A program made the translations under genes and the position numbers. DNA of 64,000 bases from positions 323,192 to 387,191 of the forward strand of contig NZ_BSEX01000009.1 in the NCBI RefSeq assembly GCF_027922045.1, written 5' to 3'. This DNA comes from Microbacterium terregens (GTDB lineage: Bacteria; Pseudomonadota; Alphaproteobacteria; Sphingomonadales; Sphingomonadaceae). The notes beneath the pieces were generated by a model. The model was not told where the DNA came from. It made no database searches and worked only from the letters and a program-made list of their open reading frames with translations. This document shows, in pieces, positions 1 to 13,685 of the stretch (within the stretch, counting starts at the first letter, position 1; every line of letters starts with the position of its first letter).

Positions 1-1131
1 CGTGAGCGGCTCTGCGGCAAGCTCATGCTTCCACAGCCGCTCGACCAGCGGCTCGGGCTCGCGCAGCAGCGCCTCGAACGCGCCGGGCCCCTTGGCGCGC
101 ACCAGGTCGTCCGGATCCTGCCCCTGCGGCAGCGTCACGAAGGAAAGGCTCCGCCCCGGCCCCAGCAGCGGGAGCGCGCGATGCGCGGCGCGGATCGCCG
201 CCTTCTGCCCCGCGGAGTCCCCGTCGAAGCACAGGATCGGCACGTCCGACATCCGCCACAGCCGTTCCAGCTGGCTCTCCGTCATCGCGGTGCCGAGCGG
301 CGCCACTGCCTCCCCGAACCCGGCCTGGGCGAGCGCGATCACGTCCATATAGCCCTCGACCGCGATCACCCGGCCCGCCTTGCGGGCGGCGGCCTGCGCG
401 CGATCGAGGTTGAAGAGCGTACGTCCCTTGTCGAACAGCGGCGTCTCGGGGGAGTTGAGGTACTTGGGTTCGCCGTCGCCGATCACGCGGCCGCCAAACG
501 CGATCACCCGCCCGCGCACGTCGCGGATCGGGATCATCAGCCGGCCGCGGAACCGGTCATAGGGCGCCTTGTCCTCGACCTGGATCAGCAGCCCCGCCTC
601 GACCAGCATCGGGTCGCCATAGCTGCCCAGCGCTTCCTTGAGCTTGCCCCGCGAGTCGGGGGAGAAGCCCAGTCCGAAGCTGCGTGCCGTGCTCGCAGAG
701 ATACCCCGCCGCTCCAGCGCGGCCCGCGCCTCGGCGCCGGCGAGCCCGTGCAGCTGCTCGGTGAACCAGCGCGCGGCCTCCTCCATCGCATCATGGAGAC
801 CCTTGGCCCGCTCGGCCCGTTCCGCGGAGCGCTTGTCCTGCGCTGGGACTTCCAAACCAACGGCTTGCGCCAGTTCCTTCACCGCATCGATGAAGGGGAG
901 GCCGCGCTGGTCGGTCATCCAGCGGATGGCATCGCCATGCGCCGAACAGCCGAAGCAGTGATAGAAGCCCTTCTCGTCGTTGACGTAGAAGCTGGGCGTC
1001 TTCTCGTCGTGGAAGGGGCAGCAGGCGCGCCATTCCCGCCCCGCACGCTGGAGCTTCACGGTCTTGCCGATCAGCGCCGACAGCATTGTGCGGGCGCGCA
1101 GCTCGTCGAGGAACTGGGGGGAAAGGCTCAT
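1..1131 (-). CDS. dnaG: DNA primase DnaG (partial, N-terminal 377 residues)
   Basis: DNA primase makes RNA primers for the replication fork. The reading frame is open to the left edge, so about the last 40% of the usual ~600-residue protein is missing. A CHC2 zinc-binding domain is visible at the N terminus (C38, H41, C59, C62 in CPFH and CFGC). The Toprim core follows, with VEGYMD and DGDSAG. The ATG at 1131 gives the typical MSLSPQFLDELR start. The gene lies 50 bases downstream of yqeY on the same strand, an order often seen ahead of rpoD in alphaproteobacteria. The identification is secure. Confidence 0.97.
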   Translation of the reverse strand, partial: MSLSPQFLDELRARTMLSALIGKTVKLQRAGREWRACCPFHDEKTPSFYVNDEKGFYHCFGCSAHGDAIRWMTDQRGLPFIDAVKELAQAVGLEVPAQDKRSAERAERAKGLHDAMEEAARWFTEQLHGLAGAEARAALERRGISASTARSFGLGFSPDSRGKLKEALGSYGDPMLVEAGLLIQVEDKAPYDRFRGRLMIPIRDVRGRVIAFGGRVIGDGEPKYLNSPETPLFDKGRTLFNLDRAQAAARKAGRVIAVEGYMDVIALAQAGFGEAVAPLGTAMTESQLERLWRMSDVPILCFDGDSAGQKAAIRAAHRALPLLGPGRSLSFVTLPQGQDPDDLVRAKGPGAFEALLREPEPLVERLWKHELAAEPLT

Positions 1132-1181
1132 GGGTTACGCGCCGCCGGCGCCCCCGCCGCCAGGCAGGGGCGCGCTCGGGC

Positions 1182-1637
1182 TCAGCCCGCCAGCGCCGCC
1201 TTCACCGCGCCCGACGCCTTGCTCATGTCGAGGTTGGCGGCGTGGCGCGCCTTCAGCTCGGCCATGACGCGGCCCATGTCCTTCATGGACGTTGCGCCCA
1301 GCTCGACCTTGATCGCCTCGATCGCGGCGGCGGTTTCGGCCTCGTCCATCTGCGTGGGCAGGAAGCGTTCGATCACGTCGACCTCGGCCGCCTCGTTCGC
1401 GGCGAGCTCCGGGCGGTTGCCCTGCTCGTACATGGCGATCGATTCGCGGCGCTGCTTCACCATCTTCTGCAGCACTTCAACGACAAGCGCGTCGTCGTCG
1501 GCGGGGGCGCCGCCGGTGCGCACCTCGATGTCGCGGTTCTTGATCGCGGACTGGATCAGGCGGATCGTGGCCGTGGTCTGCTTGTCGCCGCCCTTCATGG
1601 CGGAAACCAGCGCAGCCTTGATGGTGTCGCGAATCAT
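1182..1637 (-). CDS. yqeY: GatB/YqeY domain-containing protein
   Basis: A 151-residue protein matching the small stand-alone YqeY family, which resembles the tRNA-binding tail of the amidotransferase subunit GatB. It starts MIRDTIKAALVSAMK and is rich in helical, charged segments, with the family signature IERFLPTQM near the middle. The precise biochemical role of the family is not settled; a tRNA-linked function is inferred from the GatB likeness. It lies just upstream of dnaG and is probably co-transcribed with it. Its start is divergent from carA across a 141-base spacer (1638-1778) that should hold both promoters. Confidence 0.93.
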   Translation of the reverse strand: MIRDTIKAALVSAMKGGDKQTTATIRLIQSAIKNRDIEVRTGGAPADDDALVVEVLQKMVKQRRESIAMYEQGNRPELAANEAAEVDVIERFLPTQMDEAETAAAIEAIKVELGATSMKDMGRVMAELKARHAANLDMSKASGAVKAALAG

Positions 1638-1778
1638 CGGTTCTCTCGGTTCGTCGGAAAGCCGGGGAGGGTAGCCGGAACTCGCCTTCTTTAACAGATT
1701 GACGCGAGCGCCAGTGGGCCTTAGCCGGCAGCGCTTAGCGACATCGCCAGCACAACCTTTTTCAGGAGGATCGCCCGA

Positions 1779-2971
<1,193 letters not shown>

Positions 2972-2975
<4 letters not shown>

Positions 2976-3558
2976 GCAATTACACCGATTTCGAGAACGC
3001 GTTTTTAGTCGCGGCGTATCAATTCACCGAAGAGGCTGGTGAAGAGTACATCGTCTCGAGCGATATTGTTCTCCGTGGAGCGCTGTCTCCTAAAGCCAAC
3101 TGGATCGGCAGGGCGATATCTGGCTTTTCGGACTCTGGCTACGCGCGTAACGTACACTTCAACGGCAACGACGACGATGTTTCGTTCGAACTTACGGCTT
3201 CCGGAGTAAGGCAAGCTGAGAAACTCTTGAACGGTCTAGCGGCTTCTGAAGTGCAGAGCGATGATGTTGCTGTTAAAAGTGCGAGCTGGACCGGGGTGCC
3301 TTCGACCTTAAGTTGGAAGCAGCGCGAGCAACTGTTGACGTTGCTTAAAGAGGTTGAGGAAGAAATCGACGGACTCCCCCTTAGCAACAGTGCCAGAACA
3401 CAGATCAGAAGCTACGTTTCTGCTGCACGTGAGCTTGCGGAGGCTCCGGAGCCGCAGGTCGACTTGATTTGGGAAATCCTCAATCGTGCTAATGCGATGG
3501 CTGGAATCGCCTCCCTCTTTGTTTCTGTGATCTCTCTTTTTACGGCGGCTGCTCAGTA

Positions 3559-3559
<1 letters not shown>
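2972..3559 (+). CDS. hypothetical protein lodged between carA and carB
   Basis: A 195-residue protein of unknown function. It begins with GTG overlapping the carA stop (GTGA) and ends in TAATG, where its stop shares one base with the carB start. The first ~80 residues look like a compact winged-helix-type domain ending [15 protein letters not shown] helical, charged middle (about 100-155) follows, then a hydrophobic C-terminal segment (about 173-190) that could be a membrane anchor. Sampled stretches are near half GC, clearly below the ~two-thirds GC of carA and carB, which suggests acquisition. Nothing in it resembles a carbamoyl-phosphate synthase part. A role in pyrimidine synthesis is not implied; defence or signalling is speculation. 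Confidence 0.85.
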
Positions 3560-6891
<3,332 letters not shown>

Positions 6892-6970
6892 TCCCCAGAA
6901 CAAGACGATAGGTGCGGGCGGGCCATCCGGGTCCGCTCGCGCCAGGGGACGTGAACGAAGGACCGCAACG

Positions 6971-7447
6971 ATGGCGACCGTCGAAAAGATGCCGATGCTC
7001 CAGGAGGGCTATGAAAAGCTCATCCAGGACCTGAAGCGTCTCAAAGAAGAACGGCCGCAGATCGTGGACGCGATCGAGGAAGCGCGCGCGCACGGCGATC
7101 TTTCGGAAAACGCCGAATACCACGCTGCCAAGGAGCGCCAGGGCCAGGTCGAGGCATCGATCTCCGACATTGAGGACAAGCTCAGCCGCGCGCAGGTGAT
7201 CGACCCGCGCGACCTGTCGGGCGACAAGATCGTGTTCGGCGCCACCGTCACGCTGCTCGATGATGACGACAAGCCGGTGAAGTACCAGATCGTCGGCCAG
7301 ACGGAGGCGGACGCGAAGACCGGGCGCATCTCGTACAACTCGCCGCTCGGCCGCGCGCTGATCGGCCGCAAGGTCGACGACGAGGTCGAGGTGTCGGTGC
7401 CCGCCGGCGACCGCTATTATGTGGTGTCCAAGATCGAGTTCATCTGA
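6971..7447 (+). CDS. greA: transcription elongation factor GreA
   Basis: Rescues backtracked RNA polymerase by stimulating transcript cleavage. The 158-residue protein has the standard N-terminal coiled coil (about residues 8-78), with the acidic tip region [17 protein letters not shown]. The C-terminal FKBP-like domain includes [20 protein letters not shown]. The start ATG at 6971 gives the usual [10 protein letters not shown]. It lies 79 bases after carB and may be read from its own promoter or by readthrough. Confidence 0.97.
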   Translation: MATVEKMPMLQEGYEKLIQDLKRLKEERPQIVDAIEEARAHGDLSENAEYHAAKERQGQVEASISDIEDKLSRAQVIDPRDLSGDKIVFGATVTLLDDDDKPVKYQIVGQTEADAKTGRISYNSPLGRALIGRKVDDEVEVSVPAGDRYYVVSKIEFI

Positions 7448-7518
7448 TCGACCGGCCCGGCGCGCGGGGACGTTCGCCGGGCTCGTGCGTTCCGCCCGGG
7501 CAACCAGGAAGGAAACGC

Positions 7519-8481
7519 ATGGGACTGCTCGTCGACGGAGTTTGGCAGGATCGCTGGTACGACACCAGCACGACGGGCGGGCGGTTCGAACGCTCCAAGA
7601 GCCAGTTCCGCAACTGGGTGACGCCCGACGGCGCCGCCGGCCCGACCGGCGAGGGCGGTTTCGCCGCGGAGCCCGGCCGCTATCACCTCTATGTGAGCCT
7701 CGCCTGTCCCTGGGCGCATCGCACGCTGATCGCGCGCCGGCTGAAGGGGCTGGAGGAGACGGTTCCGATCTCGGTCGTGCACTGGCTGATGCAGGAGAAC
7801 GGCTGGACGTTCGCCGCCGGCCCCTGCGTCACCGGCGATCCGGTCCACGGCGCCGACTATCTCCACCAGGTCTACACCGCCGCCGACCCGCACTACAGCG
7901 GTCGCGTCACCGTGCCGATCCTGTGGGACAAGCAGCGCGCCACCATCGTCAGCAACGAATCCGCCGACATCCTGCGCATGTTCGGCAGCGCCTTCGATAA
8001 CGTCGGCGCGCGCGAGGGGGACTTCTACCCCGAACCGCTACGGGCGGAGATCGACGCGCTCAACGAGCGCATCTACCACGACGTGAACAACGGCGTGTAC
8101 CGCGCCGGCTTCGCCACCACGCAAGCGGCCTATGAGGAAGCCGTCGTCCCGCTGTTCGCAGCCCTCGACGCACTGGAGGCGCGGCTGGGGCAGGGGCGCT
8201 ACCTGTTCGGCGACACGCTGACGGAGGCCGACATCCGCCTCTTCACCACCCTCATTCGTTTCGATCCGGTTTACCACGGCCACTTCAAGTGCAACCTGCG
8301 GCGGATCGCCGACTATCCCGCGCTCTCCCGCTTCGTGCGCGACCTCTACCACCTGCCGGGCGTCGCGGAGACGACCAACTTCGATCACATCAAGCGTCAC
8401 TATTACCAGAGCCACACCACCATCAACCCGACCGGCATCGTGCCCCTCGGACCGGACATGGCGCTGGAGCTCGGCGCATGA
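7519..8481 (+). CDS. glutathione S-transferase family protein (glutathionyl-hydroquinone reductase type)
   Basis: A 320-residue Xi-class GST. Members of this family (YqjG, PcpF) reduce glutathionyl-hydroquinones in the cytoplasm. The catalytic cysteine is C63 in the ACPWAHRT motif, in place of the Ser/Tyr of ordinary GSTs. The all-helical C-terminal domain contains RLGQGRYLFGDTLTEADIRLFTTLIRFDPVY, whose RFDPVY part is typical of the class. AGGAAGGAAA lies just before ATG 7519. The stop overlaps the pirin start (ATGA), so the two are probably co-expressed as a redox/quinone-stress unit. Confidence 0.92.
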   Translation: MGLLVDGVWQDRWYDTSTTGGRFERSKSQFRNWVTPDGAAGPTGEGGFAAEPGRYHLYVSLACPWAHRTLIARRLKGLEETVPISVVHWLMQENGWTFAAGPCVTGDPVHGADYLHQVYTAADPHYSGRVTVPILWDKQRATIVSNESADILRMFGSAFDNVGAREGDFYPEPLRAEIDALNERIYHDVNNGVYRAGFATTQAAYEEAVVPLFAALDALEARLGQGRYLFGDTLTEADIRLFTTLIRFDPVYHGHFKCNLRRIADYPALSRFVRDLYHLPGVAETTNFDHIKRHYYQSHTTINPTGIVPLGPDMALELGA

Positions 8482-9344
8482 GCGACCGCAGCCTGGTTGC
8501 CGCGCACCCCGCCCAGCGTGATGACATTGCGGACCTCGTCACCCGCCGTCCGCTGCCCGGACCCGGCCTGCCGCAGGTCGATCCGTTCCTGTTCCTCAAC
8601 CACCACGGCCCGCAGACCTACGCGCCGGGCAACCACGGCCTGCCGTTCGGCCCGCACCCGCATCGCGGGTTCGAGACGGTGACCTTCATCCTGGAGGGAA
8701 GCCTCGCCCATCACGACACCGGCGGCCACGCCTATGTGGTCGATGCGGGCGGCGTGCAGTGGATGACGGCCGGCTCGGGCCTAATCCACGCCGAACTCTC
8801 CCCGCCGGCATTCAAGCGCACCGGCGGCCCGATGGAGATCCTGCAGCTCTGGGTGAACCTGCCCGGCCGCCTCAAGATGACCGAGCCGCGCTACACCGGC
8901 GTGCAGGCGGATGCGATCCCGGTGCTGCCGCTCGGGTCCGGCTGCGAGCTGCGGCTCATCTCCGGCAGCTTCGCCGATACGCAGGGTCCGGTGGACTCGC
9001 TCACCGGCGTCTTCATGTCGGTCGTATCGCTCGCACCCGGAGCCGACGTCCGCCTGCCGGCACCCGCCGACCGCAGCGTCTTTCTCTACGCCATGCGCGG
9101 CGACGTTGCCGTCGCGGGCAAGCCGCTCCCACAATGGCACCTCGCAGAACTCGCCTACGACGGGGACACGCTCGCGCTCGCAAACGAAGCCGGGGCGCTG
9201 CTTCTCTTCGGCCACGCCGCCCCGATCGGCGAGCCCGTCGTCGCCCACGGACCCTTCGTGATGAACACGCGCGAGGAGATCGTGCAGGCGATCCAGGACT
9301 ACCAGGCCGGTCGCTTCGGCGATCCCGCCGGCCTTCGCATCTGA
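8478..9344 (+). CDS. pirin family protein
   Basis: A 288-residue bicupin of the pirin family. The N-terminal cupin carries the metal-binding pattern HPHRGFET with GLIHAE further on, matching iron-binding pirins. Some bacterial pirins have quercetinase activity and others affect metabolic or redox regulation, so the substrate here is unknown. Its start overlaps the stop of the GST gene by four bases, and the D-lactate dehydrogenase gene follows 14 bases downstream, which suggests one operon. Confidence 0.93.
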   Translation: MSDRSLVAAHPAQRDDIADLVTRRPLPGPGLPQVDPFLFLNHHGPQTYAPGNHGLPFGPHPHRGFETVTFILEGSLAHHDTGGHAYVVDAGGVQWMTAGSGLIHAELSPPAFKRTGGPMEILQLWVNLPGRLKMTEPRYTGVQADAIPVLPLGSGCELRLISGSFADTQGPVDSLTGVFMSVVSLAPGADVRLPAPADRSVFLYAMRGDVAVAGKPLPQWHLAELAYDGDTLALANEAGALLLFGHAAPIGEPVVAHGPFVMNTREEIVQAIQDYQAGRFGDPAGLRI

Positions 9345-9358
9345 CAGGGGAGACAAGC

Positions 9359-10369
9359 ATGCGCGTCGCGGTGTTCAGCACCAAGGGTTACGACCGCCGG
9401 TTCCTGGAGGCCGCCAATGCGCGCTTCGACCACGCACTGAGCTTCTTCGAGGCGCGGCTGGACGAGCAGACGGCGGTGCTTGCAGAGGGCCACGACGCGG
9501 TCTGCGTCTTCGTCAACGATCGGGTCGACCGGCCCGTGCTGGAGGCGCTGGCGAACACCGGCATCCGCACCATTGCGCTGCGGTGCGCCGGCTTCAACAA
9601 CGTCGATCTGCGTGCCGCCGACACGCTGGACATCACGGTCGTGCGCGTGCCCGCCTATTCGCCGCATGCGGTGTCGGAGTTCACCGTCGCGCTGCTGATG
9701 GCGCTCGATCGCAAGATCCACCGCGCCTGGGCCCGCGTGCGGGAGAACAACTTCGCGCTCGACGGGCTGATCGGCCGCAACGTCCACGGCCGCACGGTGG
9801 GTGTCATCGGCACCGGCCGCATCGGCGGGTATGTCGCGCGCGCCTTTCGCCTCGGCTTCGGTTGCGAGGTGCTGGCAAGCGACGTCACGCCCGATCCCGA
9901 ACTGGAGGCGATCGGCGTGCGCTATGTCGAGCCGGCCGACTTGCTGCGGCAGGTCGACATCGTCAGCCTCCACTGTCCGCTGACGCCCGAGACGCGCCAC
10001 ATCGTCGACGCCGCTGCCATCGCAGCCGCACGCCCCGGCCTGATCGTGGTGAACACCAGCCGCGGCGGCCTGATCGACACCTCTGCGCTGATCGAGGGCC
10101 TTAAATCCCGCAAGATCGGCGGCGTCGCGCTGGACGTTTATGAGCAGGAGGCGGACCTGTTCTTCGAGGATCTGTCCGACGAGATCATCCAGGACGATGT
10201 CTTCCAGCGCCTGCTGACCTTTCCGAACGTCCTCGTCACCGGCCACCAGGCGTTCCTGACCGACGAGGCGCTCGAAGCCATCGCCGCCACCACCCTCGAC
10301 AGTCTCGCCCGCGCCGAAGCCGGTGAACCGCTCCCGCTACGCCTCAGCGCAGAGATGGTGCACGCTTAG
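9359..10369 (+). CDS. ldhA: D-lactate dehydrogenase (2-hydroxyacid dehydrogenase)
   Basis: An NAD-dependent D-2-hydroxyacid dehydrogenase of 336 residues that closely follows the fermentative LdhA pattern and is expected to interconvert pyruvate and D-lactate. Visible features are the Rossmann motif GVIGTGRIGG, IALRCAGFNNVDL, NTSRGGLID with the substrate Arg, the DVYEQE region and the catalytic His in TGHQAFLT. AGGGGAGA precedes ATG 9359. It probably belongs to the operon with the GST and pirin genes. Confidence 0.93.
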   Translation: MRVAVFSTKGYDRRFLEAANARFDHALSFFEARLDEQTAVLAEGHDAVCVFVNDRVDRPVLEALANTGIRTIALRCAGFNNVDLRAADTLDITVVRVPAYSPHAVSEFTVALLMALDRKIHRAWARVRENNFALDGLIGRNVHGRTVGVIGTGRIGGYVARAFRLGFGCEVLASDVTPDPELEAIGVRYVEPADLLRQVDIVSLHCPLTPETRHIVDAAAIAAARPGLIVVNTSRGGLIDTSALIEGLKSRKIGGVALDVYEQEADLFFEDLSDEIIQDDVFQRLLTFPNVLVTGHQAFLTDEALEAIAATTLDSLARAEAGEPLPLRLSAEMVHA

Positions 10370-10425
10370 CCACGCCGCACCACCGGCGGCTGCGGTGGCA
10401 CCGCCGACTACGCTCGCCCAGGCCC

Positions 10426-10665
10426 TTAGTCCGCGTCGTCTTCCCCACGCTTGCGCGCGCAGGCGGCGTGGCACCCGCCCGGGCATTGCTTGCCCGGCCC
10501 CTGCCGATCCTCCCCGATGGGGATCGACACGCGACCGCCGTGGCACGTCGCCACCACCAGCACCCGGCTGGGCAGCGCACCCGCGGGCACTGCCAGCATC
10601 AGCGCGCTGGCCCCGGAAAGGGCCGCACAGGCGAGACGCGTGAAGGGCGGGGCGCTGGTCGGCAT
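10426..10665 (-). CDS. small secreted cysteine-rich hypothetical protein
   Basis: A 79-residue protein with a hydrophobic N-terminal signal-like segment (about residues 9-29, ending VPAGALPS). A short mature part follows, with cysteines in CHGG, KQCPGGCHAACARK and a charged tail. GAAGG sits 7 bases ahead of the ATG at 10665. The function is not recognised; the His/Cys content could bind metal or heme, but no CxxCH heme motif is present. It is transcribed toward ldhA and divergent from ompW. The alternative upstream ATG at 10716 would disrupt the signal peptide. Confidence 0.6.
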   Translation of the reverse strand: MPTSAPPFTRLACAALSGASALMLAVPAGALPSRVLVVATCHGGRVSIPIGEDRQGPGKQCPGGCHAACARKRGEDDAD

Positions 10666-10795
10666 CGCGCTACCTTCATGCGCCGTGGCGTCCCTGTCCA
10701 CGTTGACCGCGCGCAAACACGGCTTTGGGCTGGATCAAAGCTGGCGGGCCGGGCCGCTCCTATCTCGCCCTCACCCAATTTGAAGGAGACGGGGG

Positions 10796-11485
10796 ATGAA
10801 CAAGACGATGAAGGGCGCGATCCTCGCCGCTCTTGCAGCCGGTGTGGCGGCAACGCCTGCGGCAGCCCAGGATACCGGCCGCGTCGGCGTCGCGGCAGGC
10901 GACGTCCTGGTCCGCCTGCGCGGCATCGTCGTGGCGCCCAACGAGGAGTCGGGCAGCGTGCTCCCGGCGTTCCCGGGTGAAAAGGTCAGCGTCAACAACA
11001 GCTTCATGCCCGAAGTTGACGTCACCTATATGGCGACGGACAACATCGGCTTCGAACTGATCGCCTCCACCACCAAGCACAAGGCGTCGGGCCAGACCGG
11101 CACCACCGGATCGCTGGGCAAGCTCGCCAGCACCTGGGTGCTCCCGCCGACGCTGACGGCCCAGTACCACCTCAACCCGACCGGCACCGTGCGCCCCTAT
11201 GTCGGCGCGGGCGTCAACTACACGATCTTCTGGAACGAGAAGGCGTCGGGCTCGCTCGAGGCCGCGGTCGGCGAGACCCGGGTCAAGATGGACGACAGCT
11301 TCGGCTGGGCCGCCCAGGCCGGCGTCGACATCGATCTCACGCCCAAGGTCTTCCTGAACCTGGACGTGAAGTACATCGACATCGACACCACCGCCAAGCT
11401 CTACACCACCGCGGCCGGTCGCCAGAGCGTCAAGCTCAGCCTCGATCCGCTGGTGTTCGGCATCGGTATCGGCACCCGCTTCTAA
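10796..11485 (+). CDS. ompW: OmpW family outer membrane protein
   Basis: A 229-residue outer membrane beta-barrel of the OmpW family, thought to pass small hydrophobic compounds. A signal peptide covers residues 1-25 with an Ala-rich cleavage site (PAAAQ/D). The barrel ends in the C-terminal phenylalanine (GIGTRF) used for outer-membrane assembly. Family motifs include YHLNPTGTVRPYVGAGVNYT. AAGGAGACGGGGG lies directly upstream of ATG 10796. A long hairpin with a T run follows the stop. Confidence 0.93.
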   Translation: MNKTMKGAILAALAAGVAATPAAAQDTGRVGVAAGDVLVRLRGIVVAPNEESGSVLPAFPGEKVSVNNSFMPEVDVTYMATDNIGFELIASTTKHKASGQTGTTGSLGKLASTWVLPPTLTAQYHLNPTGTVRPYVGAGVNYTIFWNEKASGSLEAAVGETRVKMDDSFGWAAQAGVDIDLTPKVFLNLDVKYIDIDTTAKLYTTAAGRQSVKLSLDPLVFGIGIGTRF

Positions 11486-11508
11486 GGCTCTCCGCCCGGA
11501 GCGAGGGG

Positions 11509-11572
11509 ACCCTGTTCCTCCACCTCAACCGACTGCCCGCGCAGGACGGAGAGGCGGAGGGGCAGGGTTTTT
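11509..11572 (+). terminator. probable rho-independent terminator after ompW
   Basis: The left arm at 11509-11521 pairs with 11556-11568 over about 13 positions, including two G-U pairs, and is followed at once by a run of five T. The loop is long (about 34 bases) and could form a further inner hairpin. It lies 24 bases after the ompW stop, in the convergent gap with the broken chrA gene. Confidence 0.5.
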
Positions 11573-11629
11573 CCGTGTGCGACGACGCTGGGGTGGAAGA
11601 CGAACCCCGCCGCAAGCGGCAGCAGGGCG

Positions 11630-12822
11630 TCAGGAAAGCGCCAGCCAACCCGCCGCGCCGCCAAAGCCCACAAGCGCGAGCGGCAGCCAACGCCCCTTCA
11701 GCCGCCAGCCGGCCAGCGCCGCAACCACGAAGATCGCCACCACCGGCAGCAACCGCGGCGCTCGCTCCAGCGTGCTGGCGCCGAGCTCCAGAAAGGTCGC
11801 CGCGATGATGCCGACCACCATCGCCGCCACCCCGTCGAGCACGCGGTGCAGGGTCGGGTTGTCGACCAGCGCCTCCAGCCGCTCGAAGAAGAGCAGCGAG
11901 AAGGCAAAGGCCGGCAGGAACATGCCCGCCGTGATCGCCAGCGCGCCCGCCAGGCCGCCGGCGAGATAGCCGGCAAAGGTCGCAAAGATCACCAGCGGCG
12001 CCGGCAACAGCCCTGCGAGCGCCACCCCGTCGAGAAAGGCGCCGTCCGCCAGCCAGCCCCGGCCGACCGTATCCTCGCGCACATAGGGATGGCGGTATAG
12101 GCGCCCCCAAAGGTGAGAAGCCCGCCCTTCAGCCCCGCCACGAACAGCGCGAGGACTCCGGCCGGAGCGGCTACGTGCGTGAGCACGGCGGTGTCCGGCG
12201 CTCCGCGGGCCTGGATCCCGATCCAGGCCGCGACCGCCACCAGCAGCACCGAACCCAGGATTGTCACGGGCCGCCGGAGCAATGCGTGGGCAGCCCCCGC
12301 CGCCGCCAGCAGGACCCAGAAAGGGACCCCCGCCAGCGTGCCGAGGAGGCCCAGGATCGCCAGCCCCACCAGGGTCCGGTCGACCAGGATATGGCTGCCG
12401 ATCCGGTGCACGGCCCGCAGGATGATCGCCAGCACCGCTGCCTGCACGCCCAGCAGCACGCCCGCGAGCTGCGCATTGCCCGCAATGAAGGCGGCATAGG
12501 CCCAGGCGCACAGCAGCATCAGGGCGAAGCCCGGCAGCATGAACCCCAGGCCCGCCAGCACTCCGCCGATGCGTCCGCGCGCGACCATGCCCATGTGCAC
12601 GCACAGCTCGTGCGCCTCCGGCCCGGGCAGCACCTGCATCACCGCCAGCAGGCGATTGAACCGGCTGCTCGGGATCCAGCCTTCCTCCTCCACCAGCGCC
12701 TGTCGGATCATCGCGATCTGCGCGACCGGCCCGCCAAAGGCCAGCATGCCGAAGCGCAGGAACTTGGCGAACAACCGCGGAAGGCTGATGGCGGAAGGGT
12801 GGGGCGAATGGGCGTGCATCAT
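11630..12822 (-). pseudogene. chrA: chromate transporter ChrA, broken by a single-base frameshift
   Basis: The two halves of a ~397-residue CHR-family transporter lie in different frames. The N-terminal half begins at ATG 12822 (AGGAG just upstream) and includes FLRFGMLAFGGP and VLPGPEAHELC. It runs into the conserved LTFGGAYTAIP. The expected continuation YVREDTVGRGWL...GLLPAPLVIFATFAGYLAG is found one frame away and runs to 11630. The break is at the GGG run 12086-12088 (three C on the coding strand where four would restore the frame). Either the gene is inactivated or this is a homopolymer sequencing error; all other family features are intact, which favours a recent event or an error. Confidence 0.85.
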
Positions 12823-13043
12823 ATCGGCTCCTGGTCGCAAAGGCGCGACTCCGGGAGCGGACTTGGACGACAACCGTCTGAACGGGCGTCCGCGACAAAG
12901 GCCCGTGCGGCCGATTATGCACGATCACCGCCCCGACACAACGGCCGCCAGCGAGCGATGAACGCCCTCGCGGCCGATCCGCCCTACCGCGGCTTATTCA
13001 GGGGGGTCTTCCGTTCTCCAACTCCAGGCGGAGAGGCCGCGAA

Positions 13044-13442
13044 CTATCGCTCCACGGAAGCAGGTTGGATCAGATCCCAGCGGTTGCCGTAAAGGTCTTC
13101 GAAGACGGCGACGATGCCATATGGCTCGTGGCGAGCCGCCTCGACGAAACGCACGCCCCGCCTTGTGTAGGTGAGGTGATCCCGGGCGAAGTCATCGGTC
13201 TCCAGAAACAGGAACACCCGCCCACCGCTCTGATTCCCGATCGCCTGCCGTTGCCGGTCGCCTATTGCGCGCGCCAGGAGCAGTCCGCCCTGCGCACCGC
13301 GCGGCGCGACCACGACCCACCGCTTTCCGTCTGCCAGCTCGGAATCCTCACGCAGCTCGAAGCCAAGCTTCCCAACGAAGAAGGACAGGGCAGTGTCATA
13401 TTCGTCGACGAGAAGGGTGGTCAGGCTCAAGCGCTGGGGCAT
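13044..13442 (-). CDS. VOC family protein (glyoxalase/bleomycin-resistance fold)
   Basis: A 132-residue single-domain vicinal-oxygen-chelate protein. The pattern LTTLLVDEYDTALSFFVGKLGFELREDSEL, a central FLFLETDDFARDHLTYTRRGVRF and C-terminal AVFEDLYGNRWDLIQP match the glyoxalase-like fold. The final glutamate of many metal-binding members appears replaced by Asp-Leu-Ile, so catalytic metal binding is uncertain. The substrate is unknown. Start at ATG 13442 (MPQRLSL). The 221-base gap to chrA (12823-13043) shows no gene. Confidence 0.85.
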   Translation of the reverse strand: MPQRLSLTTLLVDEYDTALSFFVGKLGFELREDSELADGKRWVVVAPRGAQGGLLLARAIGDRQRQAIGNQSGGRVFLFLETDDFARDHLTYTRRGVRFVEAARHEPYGIVAVFEDLYGNRWDLIQPASVER

Positions 13443-13542
13443 CCGGTGAAACTGCCCGAATCTGCGCGTTGCGCCAAGGCACGCTGGCCGTTTGAAATCG
13501 TCGCGGGGAATGCAGCCGCGCCGCACATTGTCTGCTATGCTG

Positions 13543-13563
13543 GTCTCCCTTCTCAAGGGAGAC
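13543..13563. repeat. perfect inverted repeat, 9-bp arms
   Basis: Arms GTCTCCCTT and AAGGGAGAC are separated by three bases. It sits in the 243-base divergent gap between the VOC gene and the alpha/beta hydrolase gene, about 100 bases from the former and 120 from the latter. It could be a regulator site or an RNA hairpin; there is no T run for a terminator. Confidence 0.45.
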
Positions 13564-13685
13564 TGCCCGCTAACCATCAAGTCGCGGACCGGAAGGTAAC
13601 GCCCCGAAGCGTTCGCGCTGGCAGGCGCGGCTGTGCGTGGACGGCATGCTCATGGACTGATCGCAACCGAACAGGGAGAAGGCGC

